Assembly (NCBI RefSeq): GCF_003725795.1
Contig: NZ_RBEE01000004.1
Location: 1 to 64,000 of the forward strand
Direction: 5' to 3'
DNA from: Pedobacter jejuensis
GTDB lineage: Bacteria; Bacteroidota; Bacteroidia; Sphingobacteriales; Sphingobacteriaceae
DNA: 64,000 nucleotides
The translations under genes and the position numbers were made by a program. The notes under the pieces are model-generated. The model made no database searches. It worked only from the letters and a program-made list of their open reading frames with translations, and was not told the DNA's origin. Numbering within the stretch: the stretch's first letter is position 1; the number at the start of each line of letters is the position of its first letter. Positions 44,509 to 54,159 of this stretch are shown in pieces.

Positions 44509-45867
44509 ATGTTCTACAAACGCTTTACTTTCCGTTTAATTTTTCGGTTGCTGGTGATCAATTTACTGGCTTACCTCCTGTTTTACTTAATCAAAAATAC
44601 TCAGCTTTGGTTCACCATTATTGGTGTCAGTTTAATTTTGCTTGGAACAATTATTTCGCTTTATTATTACATCAATGAAATCCGTTCGGATATAAAACGC
44701 TTCATTTTAGCGGTAAAAACCCGCGACCATACCCTGAATTTCAAAAACAAAGCTACAAAAGGGAGTTTTCCAGAACTGTATGAATCCTTTGGAGATATTT
44801 TGCAGGTGCATAAACAAATTCGGCTGGAACAAGAGGCCATGTTTCAGTTGATAAAAACCATTTTAGAACAGGTTCCGGTGGGTGTAATTGTAGTTAATAA
44901 TACAAAAACTACAGATGGAAACGAAGAAATAGCATTTTTTAATCAAGCAGCTTCTACTCTTTTAGGCGTACCGGCGTATAAATATTGGCATCGTTTAAAA
45001 CAACATCTACCTGCTTTTTCAAACGAAATTGAGCAAATTGCTGCTGGCGGGAAAAGGTTTTTGGAACTTAAAATTCAGGATAAACTCATACAACTTTCTA
45101 CAGAAGTTATCCCACTAAATCTTTACTCAAAAAATTATACCATCATTAGTTTTCAAAATATTAAAGATGAGATTGAACAAAAAGAAACGGAAGCCTGGAA
45201 TCGCTTAATTGGTGTTATTTCTCATGAGATATTAAACTCCATCACCCCCATCAGTTCATTATCTGATACCATTAACAGCATGGTTAGTGATAAACAGAAT
45301 TTAAATGCTGATGAAATGGAGGATTTAAAAACAGCACTCCAAACCATTAAACGACGTTCATCAGGATTGCTGGATTTCGTGAAGGATTACCGTCTAATTG
45401 CCGAATTACCAACACCAAATCTCGAATCGCACACCATTGGCGAAATTTTAAAGCATATAAAAGTATTGATGCAGCCATTTGCGAAGGTTAAAAATGTGGT
45501 ATTGGATGTAGAACAGACTTCTTCTAAAATCACAGTACAGCTTGACTTAAAATTGATAGAACAGGTTTTAATTAACCTGATTACAAACAGTATTTATTCG
45601 GTAGAGGAAAAAGAAAACCCACACATTTCAGTCAATTATCGATTGGAGCATACTAAACTTTATATCGATGTAACCGATAACGGAAAGGGAATTGAATCTT
45701 CCGATTTGGAGAAAATTTTCGTTCCCTTTTACACCACCCGTAAAAATGGTTCGGGCATTGGCTTAACCATCAGCAGGAATATTATGAAAATGCATCGCGG
45801 TAGTATTGAAGTTATTTCTGCACCAAACGAGCAAACAACTTTCTCTTTATTATTTAATTATGTGTAG
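44509..45867 (+). CDS. Sensor histidine kinase (NtrY/AtoS-like)
   Basis: A 452-residue kinase with two N-terminal helices (about 11-29 and 33-55) separated by only a few residues, so almost no periplasmic sensor. A linker and PAS-like domain follow (about 105-215), then the phospho-acceptor His239 in GVISHEILNSITP, the N box near LITNSIYS, and G boxes DVTDNGKGI and GSGIGLTISRNI. It probably phosphorylates Asp54 of the regulator encoded just before it. The signal may be sensed in the membrane or cytoplasm. Confidence 0.93.
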   Translation: MFYKRFTFRLIFRLLVINLLAYLLFYLIKNTQLWFTIIGVSLILLGTIISLYYYINEIRSDIKRFILAVKTRDHTLNFKNKATKGSFPELYESFGDILQVHKQIRLEQEAMFQLIKTILEQVPVGVIVVNNTKTTDGNEEIAFFNQAASTLLGVPAYKYWHRLKQHLPAFSNEIEQIAAGGKRFLELKIQDKLIQLSTEVIPLNLYSKNYTIISFQNIKDEIEQKETEAWNRLIGVISHEILNSITPISSLSDTINSMVSDKQNLNADEMEDLKTALQTIKRRSSGLLDFVKDYRLIAELPTPNLESHTIGEILKHIKVLMQPFAKVKNVVLDVEQTSSKITVQLDLKLIEQVLINLITNSIYSVEEKENPHISVNYRLEHTKLYIDVTDNGKGIESSDLEKIFVPFYTTRKNGSGIGLTISRNIMKMHRGSIEVISAPNEQTTFSLLFNYV

Positions 45868-46015
45868 TTTTTGCTTTTCAAAAATTTGAATGCGAACGTT
45901 TAATTTCACCGGTTTTTTAGTTTTTTTTAAAATCATTTCAATGTGCTTTTAAAACAAAATTCAAACAAAAACTGTTTAAAGCGCTTTTATTTATGTGGAT
46001 ACATCAAATACAAGC

Positions 46016-48196
46016 ATGAAGACAGTTATAATTTCGAACCGACTACCCGTTAAAATCATCGAAAACAATAACGAGTACACTTTTATTCCAAGTGAGGGCG
46101 GCCTCGCAACTGGTTTGGGAGATGTGTACAAAAACGGCAATTCCATTTGGATTGGCTGGCCAGGAATTGAAGTTCCTGAAGAAAGACAACAAGAAGTAAT
46201 AGATAAACTTTCCAAACTTAACCTCTATCCAGTTTTTTTAACTCAGGATGAAATCAATCTTTATTACGAGGGCTTTTCTAATGAAGTTTTATGGCCGGTT
46301 TTCCATTACCTCGTTACCTACGCACATTACGAACAAAGCTATTGGGATTGCTATAAATCAGTAAACAAAAAATTTGCTAAAGCAGCCTTAAAAGTACTTT
46401 CAGATAAAGATAAAATATGGATTCAGGATTACCAATTACTCCTTTTACCAGGCATTTTACGCAACAAACTTGCGCAATCAACCATTGGCTTTTTCCAGCA
46501 TATCCCCTTCCCATCTTATGAAATATTCAGGCTAATTCCCTGGCGTGATGAATTGTTAAATGGCATGCTGGGTGCAGATTTAATTGGTTTCCATACCTAT
46601 GATGATGTTCGTCATTTCTTAAGCACCACAACAAGATTGTTGCCTGTAAATTCATCAGCAAATATATTAAGCAGTAACGATAGGCAAATCGTGGTAGAGG
46701 CATTCCCAATGGGAATAGATTTCGATAAATTTTCTAACCTCACTTCAAAAGATGAAGTTCGGAAAGAGATTGAAGATTTCAGAGCAGGGAAAGAAAACAT
46801 GAAAGTAATTTTATCGATTGATAGATTGGATTACAGTAAAGGAATTCTAGAACGACTGAAAGCAATTGAGCTATTATTACAACTTCACCCGGAATATATT
46901 GGCAAATTTGAGTTGTACATGATTGTGGTTCCATCTAGAGATACCGTTCCGCAGTACCGCGATTTAAGAGATCATATAGACCAATTTGTGGGTAACTTAA
47001 ATGCCCGATATCGTTCTGTAAACTGGATTCCGATTAACTATTTCTACCGCTCGTTTCCAATCGAAATCTTGTCTGCACTTTATGCTACCGCAGATATTTG
47101 CCTGGTAACACCAATGCGGGATGGGATGAATTTGGTAAGTAAAGAATATGTAGCAAGCAGAAACAATAACGATGGTGTACTTATTTTAAGTGAAATGGCT
47201 GGCGCATCTAAAGAATTAACGGATGCTGTAATTGTAAATCCAAATAACCTTGGCGATATAATGGAGGCTATTGTTGTGGCCTTAAAAATGCCTTTAGAAG
47301 AACAGCAAACTCGTATGAAAGCCATGCGAGAAGTAGTAGAAAAATTCAATGTTAAACATTGGGTTAATAATTTTATTTTAAGACTTAACGAAGTGAAAGA
47401 TTCTCAAAACTCATTATTGACCAAACATGCGGTTAATTTAATAAACGAAAACATTACTAAACAATACAATGAAACATCCAGTAGGGTTTTATTTCTCGAT
47501 TATGATGGAACACTGGTGGATTTCGCAGGAAATATTGATGATGCATCGCCTGATGAAGAACTTTATAGCTTGCTTGAAAAACTAACTGCTGATGATTCGA
47601 ACAAAGTGGTCATTATAAGTGGGAGAAGAAATGAAACACTAGAAAATTGGTTCGGGCATTTAAAGGTTGATTTAATTGCCGAGCATGGTGCCTGGCAAAA
47701 AGCCTATGGCGATAAATGGAATTGCTTGCCCTTACTTACCGACCAATGGAAACAAGAAATGAAATCCATTTTAGAAACCTACACAGACAGAACACCAGGT
47801 TCTTTTATAGAAGAAAAAAGTTATTCGTTAGTTTGGCATTACCGCAAAGCGGATGAAGGATTGGGCGATTTAAGGGCAAATGAAATTGTAAGTCATTTAA
47901 AGATTTTAGCTGCTGATAAAGGTTTACAACTTATGCCGGGAAATAAGGTTATTGAGTTTAAAAACATGGAAGTAAATAAAGGAAAAGCAGCACTAAATTG
48001 GCTTTACAATAAAAATCCTGATTTTATTTTAGCTTTAGGCGATGACCACACTGATGAAGATATTTTTAAGGCTTTACCAAACAATGCTTTCACCATTAAA
48101 GTTGGAAACAACATTTCAGAGGCCAAATATTACCTGAATGATTATAAAGAAGTAAGGAAATTATTATGGAGTTTGGCAGACTCAGTAGTGAAATAA
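46016..48196 (+). CDS. Fused trehalose-6-phosphate synthase/phosphatase
   Basis: A 726-residue bifunctional enzyme counted from the ATG at 46016; an upstream in-frame GTG at 45995 is less likely because the GT20 domain begins MKTVIISNRLPVKI. Residues 1-460 form the OtsA domain (WIQDYQLLLLPGILR, IGFFQHIPFPSYEIFR, then FPMGIDFDKF and the nucleotide-binding DGMNLVSKEYV). Residues about 490-726 form the HAD-type OtsB domain (VLFLDYDGTLVDF with the Asp nucleophile, then GDDHTDEDIF). It makes trehalose from UDP-glucose and glucose 6-phosphate in one chain. Confidence 0.95.
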   Translation: MKTVIISNRLPVKIIENNNEYTFIPSEGGLATGLGDVYKNGNSIWIGWPGIEVPEERQQEVIDKLSKLNLYPVFLTQDEINLYYEGFSNEVLWPVFHYLVTYAHYEQSYWDCYKSVNKKFAKAALKVLSDKDKIWIQDYQLLLLPGILRNKLAQSTIGFFQHIPFPSYEIFRLIPWRDELLNGMLGADLIGFHTYDDVRHFLSTTTRLLPVNSSANILSSNDRQIVVEAFPMGIDFDKFSNLTSKDEVRKEIEDFRAGKENMKVILSIDRLDYSKGILERLKAIELLLQLHPEYIGKFELYMIVVPSRDTVPQYRDLRDHIDQFVGNLNARYRSVNWIPINYFYRSFPIEILSALYATADICLVTPMRDGMNLVSKEYVASRNNNDGVLILSEMAGASKELTDAVIVNPNNLGDIMEAIVVALKMPLEEQQTRMKAMREVVEKFNVKHWVNNFILRLNEVKDSQNSLLTKHAVNLINENITKQYNETSSRVLFLDYDGTLVDFAGNIDDASPDEELYSLLEKLTADDSNKVVIISGRRNETLENWFGHLKVDLIAEHGAWQKAYGDKWNCLPLLTDQWKQEMKSILETYTDRTPGSFIEEKSYSLVWHYRKADEGLGDLRANEIVSHLKILAADKGLQLMPGNKVIEFKNMEVNKGKAALNWLYNKNPDFILALGDDHTDEDIFKALPNNAFTIKVGNNISEAKYYLNDYKEVRKLLWSLADSVVK

Positions 48197-48207
48197 CGAG
48201 CTAATTT

Positions 48208-48542
48208 AGTTTTGACAAATTTAATAGGCAATAGGATATTAATTTGTCAAAACTTATTAAGAATACCAACGATTTACGCTGCGTAAATTTTCTTAAATCT
48301 GCGAGAGATAACTAAAAAAGGCAAAGCTTTGACAACTTTTTTACCAAGCAAAATATATAGAAAGTTGTCAAAGCTCATATTAATTATGCGGGAGATAATT
48401 AAAAAACGCAAAGCTTTGACAACTTTACTAAGCAAAATGAATAGAAAGTTGTCAAAGCTCATATTAAATCTTCGGGAAATAATTAAAAAACTTCAAAGCT
48501 TTGACAACTTAACAAGTGAAATGTATGTAAAGTTGTCAAAGC
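48208..48542. repeat. Row of four TTTGACAA hairpins, three in an ~86-bp tandem repeat
   Basis: Between the converging otsA/otsB fusion and GH15 genes lie AGTTTTGACAAATT/AATTTGTCAAAACT (48208-48221 with 48241-48254), then AGCTTTGACAACTTT/AAAGTTGTCAAAGCT at 48325-48375 and 48412-48459, and GCTTTGACAACTT/AAGTTGTCAAAGC at 48498-48542. The last three belong to a tandem repeat of about 86 bases that also shares GGAGATAATTAAAAAACG-like text. No T-runs follow. The family also occurs at 2359. The gap contains no supported gene. Confidence 0.85.
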
Positions 48543-48569
48543 AAAAAAGCGAAAGAGTTTTTTATAATT

Positions 48570-50354
48570 CTATAAAAATATCGGTCTATCCAATTTTATC
48601 GCTATTCGATATGCCGCATTCATCAAACCAACGTGACTATAGGCTTGCGGAAAATTTCCCCACTGGCTTCCAGTTTTGGCATCAACATCTTCACTAAAAA
48701 GCAGTAAGTGATTGCAATATTTTATAATATTTTCAAACTCTTTAATTGCTTCATCGGTTCTGCCGACGCAAGCCAATGCCTCTACGTACCAAAAAGCACA
48801 AATTAAAAATGTCGTCTTCGGCTTTCCAAAATCATCAGCATGAATGTAGCGATAAAACAAACCATCTTCTGTTTTCAGTTCTTTTTCGAGGGCAATTAAA
48901 TGGTCTTTAGCTCTATCCGATGATGGGTCGAGGTAATTCATCATAATCAATTGTAAAGTACTTGCATCTAAATGCGAGCTACCAACTGCGTTCGTATAAA
49001 CTTTTCTTTCCGGGTCGTAACAAGCCTCAATATGTGCTGCAGCTTTATCAATTAAAACTTGCGCTCTATTTTCAAAATCCTGATTTCCAATGGTTTTAGC
49101 CATTTTTAATGCCGCTTGAGCACCAGCCCATTGAAACAAATTACTGTAACAATGTACATTGGCCATATTTCTAAATTCCCAAATCCCAGCATCCTTTTCA
49201 TCAATTGTTCTTTCAATTTTTGATAAAACACTTTCAATCCATTTCACAGAATCGCTACGCTCGGAGAATACGAAACGATGGTCGGTATATAGTGGCAGCA
49301 TCGATATCAAAACCTGCCCATAAATATCATTTTGGATATGCTCATAAGCTTGGTTACCAATTCTAACTGGCTGTTCGCCTTTGTAACCTTCTAAATGGTC
49401 TAAAGTGTTTTCTGTGATTTCACGTTCACCAGCAATACCATAAAGTGGTTGATATCTCGTATCCCCATTATCAGAAATATCGGATAGATAATTAAAATAT
49501 TTCTCCATTTCTTCAAAATGACCGATGTGGTTTAATGAAGTTAGCACATAGTGAGAATCTCGCAACCAGCAATAACGATAATCCCAGTTTCTGGTACTTC
49601 CTGGCGATTCGGGTAAACTCGTTGTACTCGCAGCGATAAATGCGCCTGTATCTTCATATTGATGGATTTTTAAAACCAACGCCGAACGAATTACGAATGG
49701 TTGGTAAAAGCCAGCAATGGATGAATGTTTAATCCACAAACGCCAATACCCAATGGTTTCGCGAAGAAAATTTTCTGCGGTGCTTATTACAGGAGCCTCC
49801 AAATTATGACCATATGTCATGATAAGGTATTTTGCCTCGTTTAAAACAAAAGCATTTTCATCTAAAATATAGTTTGTAGATACATTCGTACTTAATCTAA
49901 CATTTTCATCACCACAAGAATAATCGATATGATTACTGCCCCTTGTTGCTCGCATTTCTTCCTTTCCGTAATCACAAACAGGTTTGCATTTGATTATTAT
50001 TCTTGGGTTTCCTTCCAGAGGTTCAATTTTTCTGATGAACATTAAAGGTTTAAAATACCTATCGTAAAGGCGAAAACGAGGTGCAAAATCGGTGATGCGA
50101 TATTTACCATCTTCTGCTTTAATTTCGGTTCTTAATACATTTGTATTTTCGATGTAGTATTGGTTTGATGAAAATTCGCCTTGAGGAAGAATCGAAAATT
50201 CACCACCCTTTTTATTATCCAACAGACTACCGAAAATAAAAGAACTATCAAAACGAGGCCAGCAAAGCCAAGATACATCTGTATTTTTATTTACGTGTGC
50301 TATAAATGCGCAGTTCCCTATAATTCCTGTTTGATACAGATGTTTTTCGGCCAT
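48570..50354 (-). CDS. Glycoside hydrolase family 15 protein
   Basis: A 594-residue cytosolic GH15 protein, a group including glucoamylases and trehalases. The N-terminal beta domain (about 1-230) starts GIIGNCAFIAHVNKNTDVSWLC. The (alpha/alpha)6 barrel has STRNWDYRYCWLRDSHYVL and the acidic segment DAGIWEFRN, a likely catalytic Glu region. Placed opposite the trehalose synthase and near glgA-glgC, it could hydrolyse trehalose or an alpha-glucan. It lacks a signal peptide. Confidence 0.9.
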   Translation of the reverse strand: MAEKHLYQTGIIGNCAFIAHVNKNTDVSWLCWPRFDSSFIFGSLLDNKKGGEFSILPQGEFSSNQYYIENTNVLRTEIKAEDGKYRITDFAPRFRLYDRYFKPLMFIRKIEPLEGNPRIIIKCKPVCDYGKEEMRATRGSNHIDYSCGDENVRLSTNVSTNYILDENAFVLNEAKYLIMTYGHNLEAPVISTAENFLRETIGYWRLWIKHSSIAGFYQPFVIRSALVLKIHQYEDTGAFIAASTTSLPESPGSTRNWDYRYCWLRDSHYVLTSLNHIGHFEEMEKYFNYLSDISDNGDTRYQPLYGIAGEREITENTLDHLEGYKGEQPVRIGNQAYEHIQNDIYGQVLISMLPLYTDHRFVFSERSDSVKWIESVLSKIERTIDEKDAGIWEFRNMANVHCYSNLFQWAGAQAALKMAKTIGNQDFENRAQVLIDKAAAHIEACYDPERKVYTNAVGSSHLDASTLQLIMMNYLDPSSDRAKDHLIALEKELKTEDGLFYRYIHADDFGKPKTTFLICAFWYVEALACVGRTDEAIKEFENIIKYCNHLLLFSEDVDAKTGSQWGNFPQAYSHVGLMNAAYRIAIKLDRPIFL

Positions 50355-51217
50355 AAGCTATTTTTAATTTATTTACTACACTAACAAGCCTGTATCAAAA
50401 ATGTTGGCTAATATTAAATTTTTAACGAATTTAAAGGATTTACAAAAAAAACCTCACCCTATGAAAGTTCACAAGTTTAGGTTAGTTCAGTAAGCCCTCT
50501 CCTTGAAGAGAGAGAAACAAAGTTTAGTGGTGTACCCCAACTAGAGCATAACTTGTAAATCTTTCCATTGATAGGAACTGTCCTTTATTAATAAGCCTGA
50601 TTGAAGTGAAAAGCCCGTAGCGCAGCGAAGGCTTGCAACGAAAAGCAGGGCTGCTATCGGCAATGAAATGCTGAACGTAAACTTCCAAAAAAAAACCTCA
50701 CCCTATGAAAGTTCAGATGTTTAGGTTAGTTCAGTAAGCCCTCTCCTTGAAGAGAGGGAAACAAAGGATGGTGGTTATAACCCAACTAAAGCTTAGCTTT
50801 TAAATAATACGTTGGCATAAACTATCCCTTTGTTAATAAGCCTAATTGCAGTGAAAAGCCCGTAGTGCAGCGGAGGCTTGCAACGAAAAGCAGGGCTAAA
50901 ATCGGCAATGAAATGCTGACCGTTAACTTCCAAAAAAAACCTCACCCTATGAAAGTCCGAAGTATAGGTTACTTAAGTAAGCCCTCTCCTTGAAGAGAGG
51001 GAAACAAAGTTTAGTGGTGTACCCCAACTAGAGCATGACTTGTAAATCTTCCCATTGATAGGAACTGTCCTTTGTTAATAAGCCTGATTGCTGTGAAAAG
51101 CCCGTAGCGCAGCGGAGGCTTGCAACGAAAAGCAGGGCTGCTATCGGCAATGAAATGCTGAACGTTCACTTCCAAAAAACATTTAAATTTACTAATGTTG
51201 AACATAAAGATTATTTA
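50355..51217. repeat. Left array: three 244-bp repeats, gene-free
   Basis: Three units start at CCTCACCCTATGAAAG (50452, 50696, 50940), exactly 244 bases apart, and end near 51178. Each has the hairpin CCCTCTC/GAGAGGG, then a GC-rich block AAGCCCGTAGCGCAGCG ... GCTTGCAACGAAAAGCAGGGCT. The same unit occurs in opposite orientation at 54160-55620, beyond the glgA end. The outer stem seen in the right array is partly lost here, so this side looks older or less constrained. No gene was found in the 918-base stretch. Confidence 0.9.
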
Positions 51218-51252
51218 CAAAAAAAGCCAATTCCGATAACGAAACTGGCTTA
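51218..51252 (-). terminator. Terminator of glgC
   Basis: Read leftwards, AAGCCAGTTTCG and CGGAATTGGCTT form a stem around TTAT, followed by TTTTTTTG, about 25 bases after the glgC stop. Confidence 0.87.
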
Positions 51253-51272
51253 GTTAATGATAAATATTTATT

Positions 51273-52541
51273 TTAAATTACTGTTCCACTTGGTAAAACA
51301 GCGCCTTTCTTAATTACTACGATACCGTCTTTAACGGCATATAGTTCAAAATCCCCATCTTCCAAATGTGTACCGCCATTAATTTTAACGTCATTACCAA
51401 TTCGGCAATTCTTATCTATGATAGCGTTGTTAATGTAGCAACGGTCTCCGATTCCAATTAGTGAATTTCCTTTACTGGTTTCCGATTGAATTTCTTCAAG
51501 CGTTTGATAACGGTCGCTACCCATTACGTAGGTATTGGTAACTACGGTATGTTTGCCAATACGGGCACGAATACCTAATACAGCGTGTTCAATTCTACTT
51601 GCTTGTATAATACAACCCTCTGCGATAATTGCCTTTTCTAGAGTTGTACCAGAAATTTTTGATGGTGGCAACATCCTCGCCCGGGTAAATATGGTGTGAT
51701 TGCTATCAAACATATTAAACTTCGGAATCTCATCAGTTAAGCCTAGATTGGCTTCAAAGAAGGATGAAATATTACCAATATCGGTCCAGTAACCTTCGTA
51801 TTGATAGCTTAAAACCCTGCTTTGTTCGATGGCTCTAGGTAAAATTTCTTTACCAAAATCTTTTTCCTCTTCGTTTTCATTTAAGATATTGATAAGATAC
51901 TCACGATTGAAAACATAAATACCCATCGATGCAAGGAAGTTACGTCCTTCACCTTGCATTTCAGCACCAGTATCAGAAACCCAATCTTCCAAGCCTGTTT
52001 TAGGTTTTTCGATGAAAGAAGTGATCATGTTTTCTTCATCTGCTTTTAAGATACCAAAATCAGTAGCATCTTTAGCGGTTACCGGGATTGTTGCGATGGT
52101 AATTTCTGCATTAGCCTCGATGTGTTTTTCAATCATCTCTTTAAAATCCATCTGGTACAATTGGTCGCCAGAAAGAATTAAAATGTAATCGAACTCATGC
52201 GAAACAATATGGTGCATACATTGGCGCACCGCATCTGCAGTTCCTTGAAACCAGCCGGCATTTTGTACCGTTTGCTCTGCCGCAAGAATATCAACAAAAG
52301 CCGTACTAAAATGGCTAAAGTGATACGTATTTTTAATGTGTTTGTTTAGGGATGCCGAATTAAACTGGGTTAACACAAACATACGGTGGATGCCAGAATT
52401 TAGGCAATTAGAAATTGGGATGTCTACCAACCGATACTTTCCTGCAATTGGAACTGCAGGTTTTGAGCGTGTTTGTGTTAATGGCGATAATCTAGAGCCC
52501 TGGCCACCGCCAAGGATAACGCCTAAAACTTTGTCAGTCAT
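51273..52541 (-). CDS. glgC: Glucose-1-phosphate adenylyltransferase GlgC
   Basis: A 422-residue nucleotidyltransferase that makes ADP-glucose for glycogen synthesis. The N-terminal loop GVILGGGQGSRLSPLT (about 7-22) binds the nucleotide, LILSGDQLYQMD and IEKP motifs lie in the catalytic half, and the C-terminal half forms a left-handed beta-helix (ISGTTLEKAIIAEGC and following). It follows glgA by 8 bases and ends in a terminator, so it is the second gene of glgA-glgC. Confidence 0.95.
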   Translation of the reverse strand: MTDKVLGVILGGGQGSRLSPLTQTRSKPAVPIAGKYRLVDIPISNCLNSGIHRMFVLTQFNSASLNKHIKNTYHFSHFSTAFVDILAAEQTVQNAGWFQGTADAVRQCMHHIVSHEFDYILILSGDQLYQMDFKEMIEKHIEANAEITIATIPVTAKDATDFGILKADEENMITSFIEKPKTGLEDWVSDTGAEMQGEGRNFLASMGIYVFNREYLINILNENEEEKDFGKEILPRAIEQSRVLSYQYEGYWTDIGNISSFFEANLGLTDEIPKFNMFDSNHTIFTRARMLPPSKISGTTLEKAIIAEGCIIQASRIEHAVLGIRARIGKHTVVTNTYVMGSDRYQTLEEIQSETSKGNSLIGIGDRCYINNAIIDKNCRIGNDVKINGGTHLEDGDFELYAVKDGIVVIKKGAVLPSGTVI

Positions 52542-52549
52542 GTTTAAGC

Positions 52550-53962
52550 TTATTTTAATATTTGGTATAATTGTATGTAATTTGTTGCTGCTTTATCCCA
52601 TGAATGGTCTATTTTCATCATGGTTTTACGCACTGCTTTAAAAGCTTTTTTATCATTGTATAAATCTACAGCTCGATTTATGGCCTGGGTAACATCCCAA
52701 ACGCTGGTTTGGTCGTGGCATATGCCGAAACCTCCATCACCAATATCAACTACTGTATCTTTCAAACCACCTACCCTTCTTACAATCGGAACAGTTCCAT
52801 ATCGTAGAGCGTAAAGTTGATTTAAACCACAAGGTTCTACCCTCGATGGCATTAAGAGAAAATCTGCACCGGCATACATTTCGTGTGAAACCTGCTCATT
52901 GTAACCAATGTATGCGTTGTATTTTCCTCCGTAAATATCTTTCAGCTGATTCAATCTGCCTTCTACCCAGTTATCTCCCGAACCTAAGACCAAAACATTG
53001 ATATTGTCGCCGTGTTGCTGTAGAGCTGAATAGAAAATATCTGGCAGCAAATCTGCTCCTTTTTCATCAACCAATCTACCTATAAAAGTAAAAAGTGGTT
53101 TAGAAGAATCTAATTGAAAAACATCGCAAAGGGATTTTTTGTTTGCTTGTTTGCCGGTTTCTACTGTTTTTAAATTGTAACTTTTACCTAGCATTGGGTC
53201 TGTTTCCGGATTCCAGACTTCTGTATCAATTCCGTTCAAAATCCCAACCGATTTCCAGCGTTCTTGTCTCAGCAAGGTTTCCAAGCCACGGGCATTGCCC
53301 ATCATTTCATCCAAATAACTTGGCGAAACCGTAGTAACTTTCCAAGCACATTTTATTGCAGCGGCTAGTGGATTTATTGCATCTTCCCATCCTAATAAGC
53401 CGCCCTTCCATAAATCGAAAGCTGGTAAATAGTATAATTTTTCCCAACCAAATTGACCTTGATATTGTGCATTGTGGATGGTTAAAACCGTTGGAACTTT
53501 ACTTATCGCCTGATATTTCAAACAGTTTGCAACCATAAAAGGAATTAGTCCGGTATGGTGGTCATGACAATGAATAACATCCGGGCGGTGTTCCCATTGT
53601 GCAATCCAATCTAAAGTTGCAATTTGAAAAGCCACAAAACGTTCAGTATCATCTGCATAGCCATAAACATTTGGCCTATCTGTTAAACCTTGAATATGAA
53701 TTAAATATAAATCAAAACCTAGTTTATTGGTTTTTTCCTTTAAAACCCGGTAAGAAAAGTGATGATTTCCATAATTAGACCATGCATCGTAAGTAACCTC
53801 GAAATCGCTTTCGCGAATAAATTTTGTATCGTATGCAGGAACAACCACTTTGGCAATGTGGCCTATTTTATTTTGGTATTTTGGTAAAGCCCCAACCACA
53901 TCAGCTAATCCGCCAACCTTTGCAGCAGGGTAACACTCGGCGCTTATATGTATAATTTCCAT
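52550..53962 (-). CDS. glgA: Glycogen synthase GlgA
   Basis: A 470-residue GT5 synthase from the ATG at 53962; a TTG codon directly before it is also in frame. The ADP-glucose binding loop KVGGLADVVGALPK is at about 15-28, and the C-terminal GT-B half holds SRVEPCGLNQLYALRYG. It adds glucosyl residues from ADP-glucose to glycogen. It heads the glgA-glgC operon. No branching enzyme or phosphorylase is nearby; the GH15 protein is the only other alpha-glucan-type enzyme in the window. Confidence 0.95.
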   Translation of the reverse strand: MEIIHISAECYPAAKVGGLADVVGALPKYQNKIGHIAKVVVPAYDTKFIRESDFEVTYDAWSNYGNHHFSYRVLKEKTNKLGFDLYLIHIQGLTDRPNVYGYADDTERFVAFQIATLDWIAQWEHRPDVIHCHDHHTGLIPFMVANCLKYQAISKVPTVLTIHNAQYQGQFGWEKLYYLPAFDLWKGGLLGWEDAINPLAAAIKCAWKVTTVSPSYLDEMMGNARGLETLLRQERWKSVGILNGIDTEVWNPETDPMLGKSYNLKTVETGKQANKKSLCDVFQLDSSKPLFTFIGRLVDEKGADLLPDIFYSALQQHGDNINVLVLGSGDNWVEGRLNQLKDIYGGKYNAYIGYNEQVSHEMYAGADFLLMPSRVEPCGLNQLYALRYGTVPIVRRVGGLKDTVVDIGDGGFGICHDQTSVWDVTQAINRAVDLYNDKKAFKAVRKTMMKIDHSWDKAATNYIQLYQILK

Positions 53963-54159
53963 CAAATATTTGGTGTAGATAACTTTAGTAAGTTACTAAT
54001 TGTTTTGTTTTTTGCAAATAATGAAAAATAATTTTTTGATGGGAATTTTTAGTAGTTATTTAAAAGATTTGAATCTAAATTTTTAAGAATCTTAGATCTT
54101 CATAATGTCTTCTTTGTTTTAAGGATAATGATTGAGATTTATTTATATGGATTTTTTTT

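Noticed and set aside
48329..48697. 122-aa frame on the plus strand across the hairpin row and the end of the GH15 gene.
   Set aside because: It is made of the hairpin repeats plus antisense of a well-supported gene.
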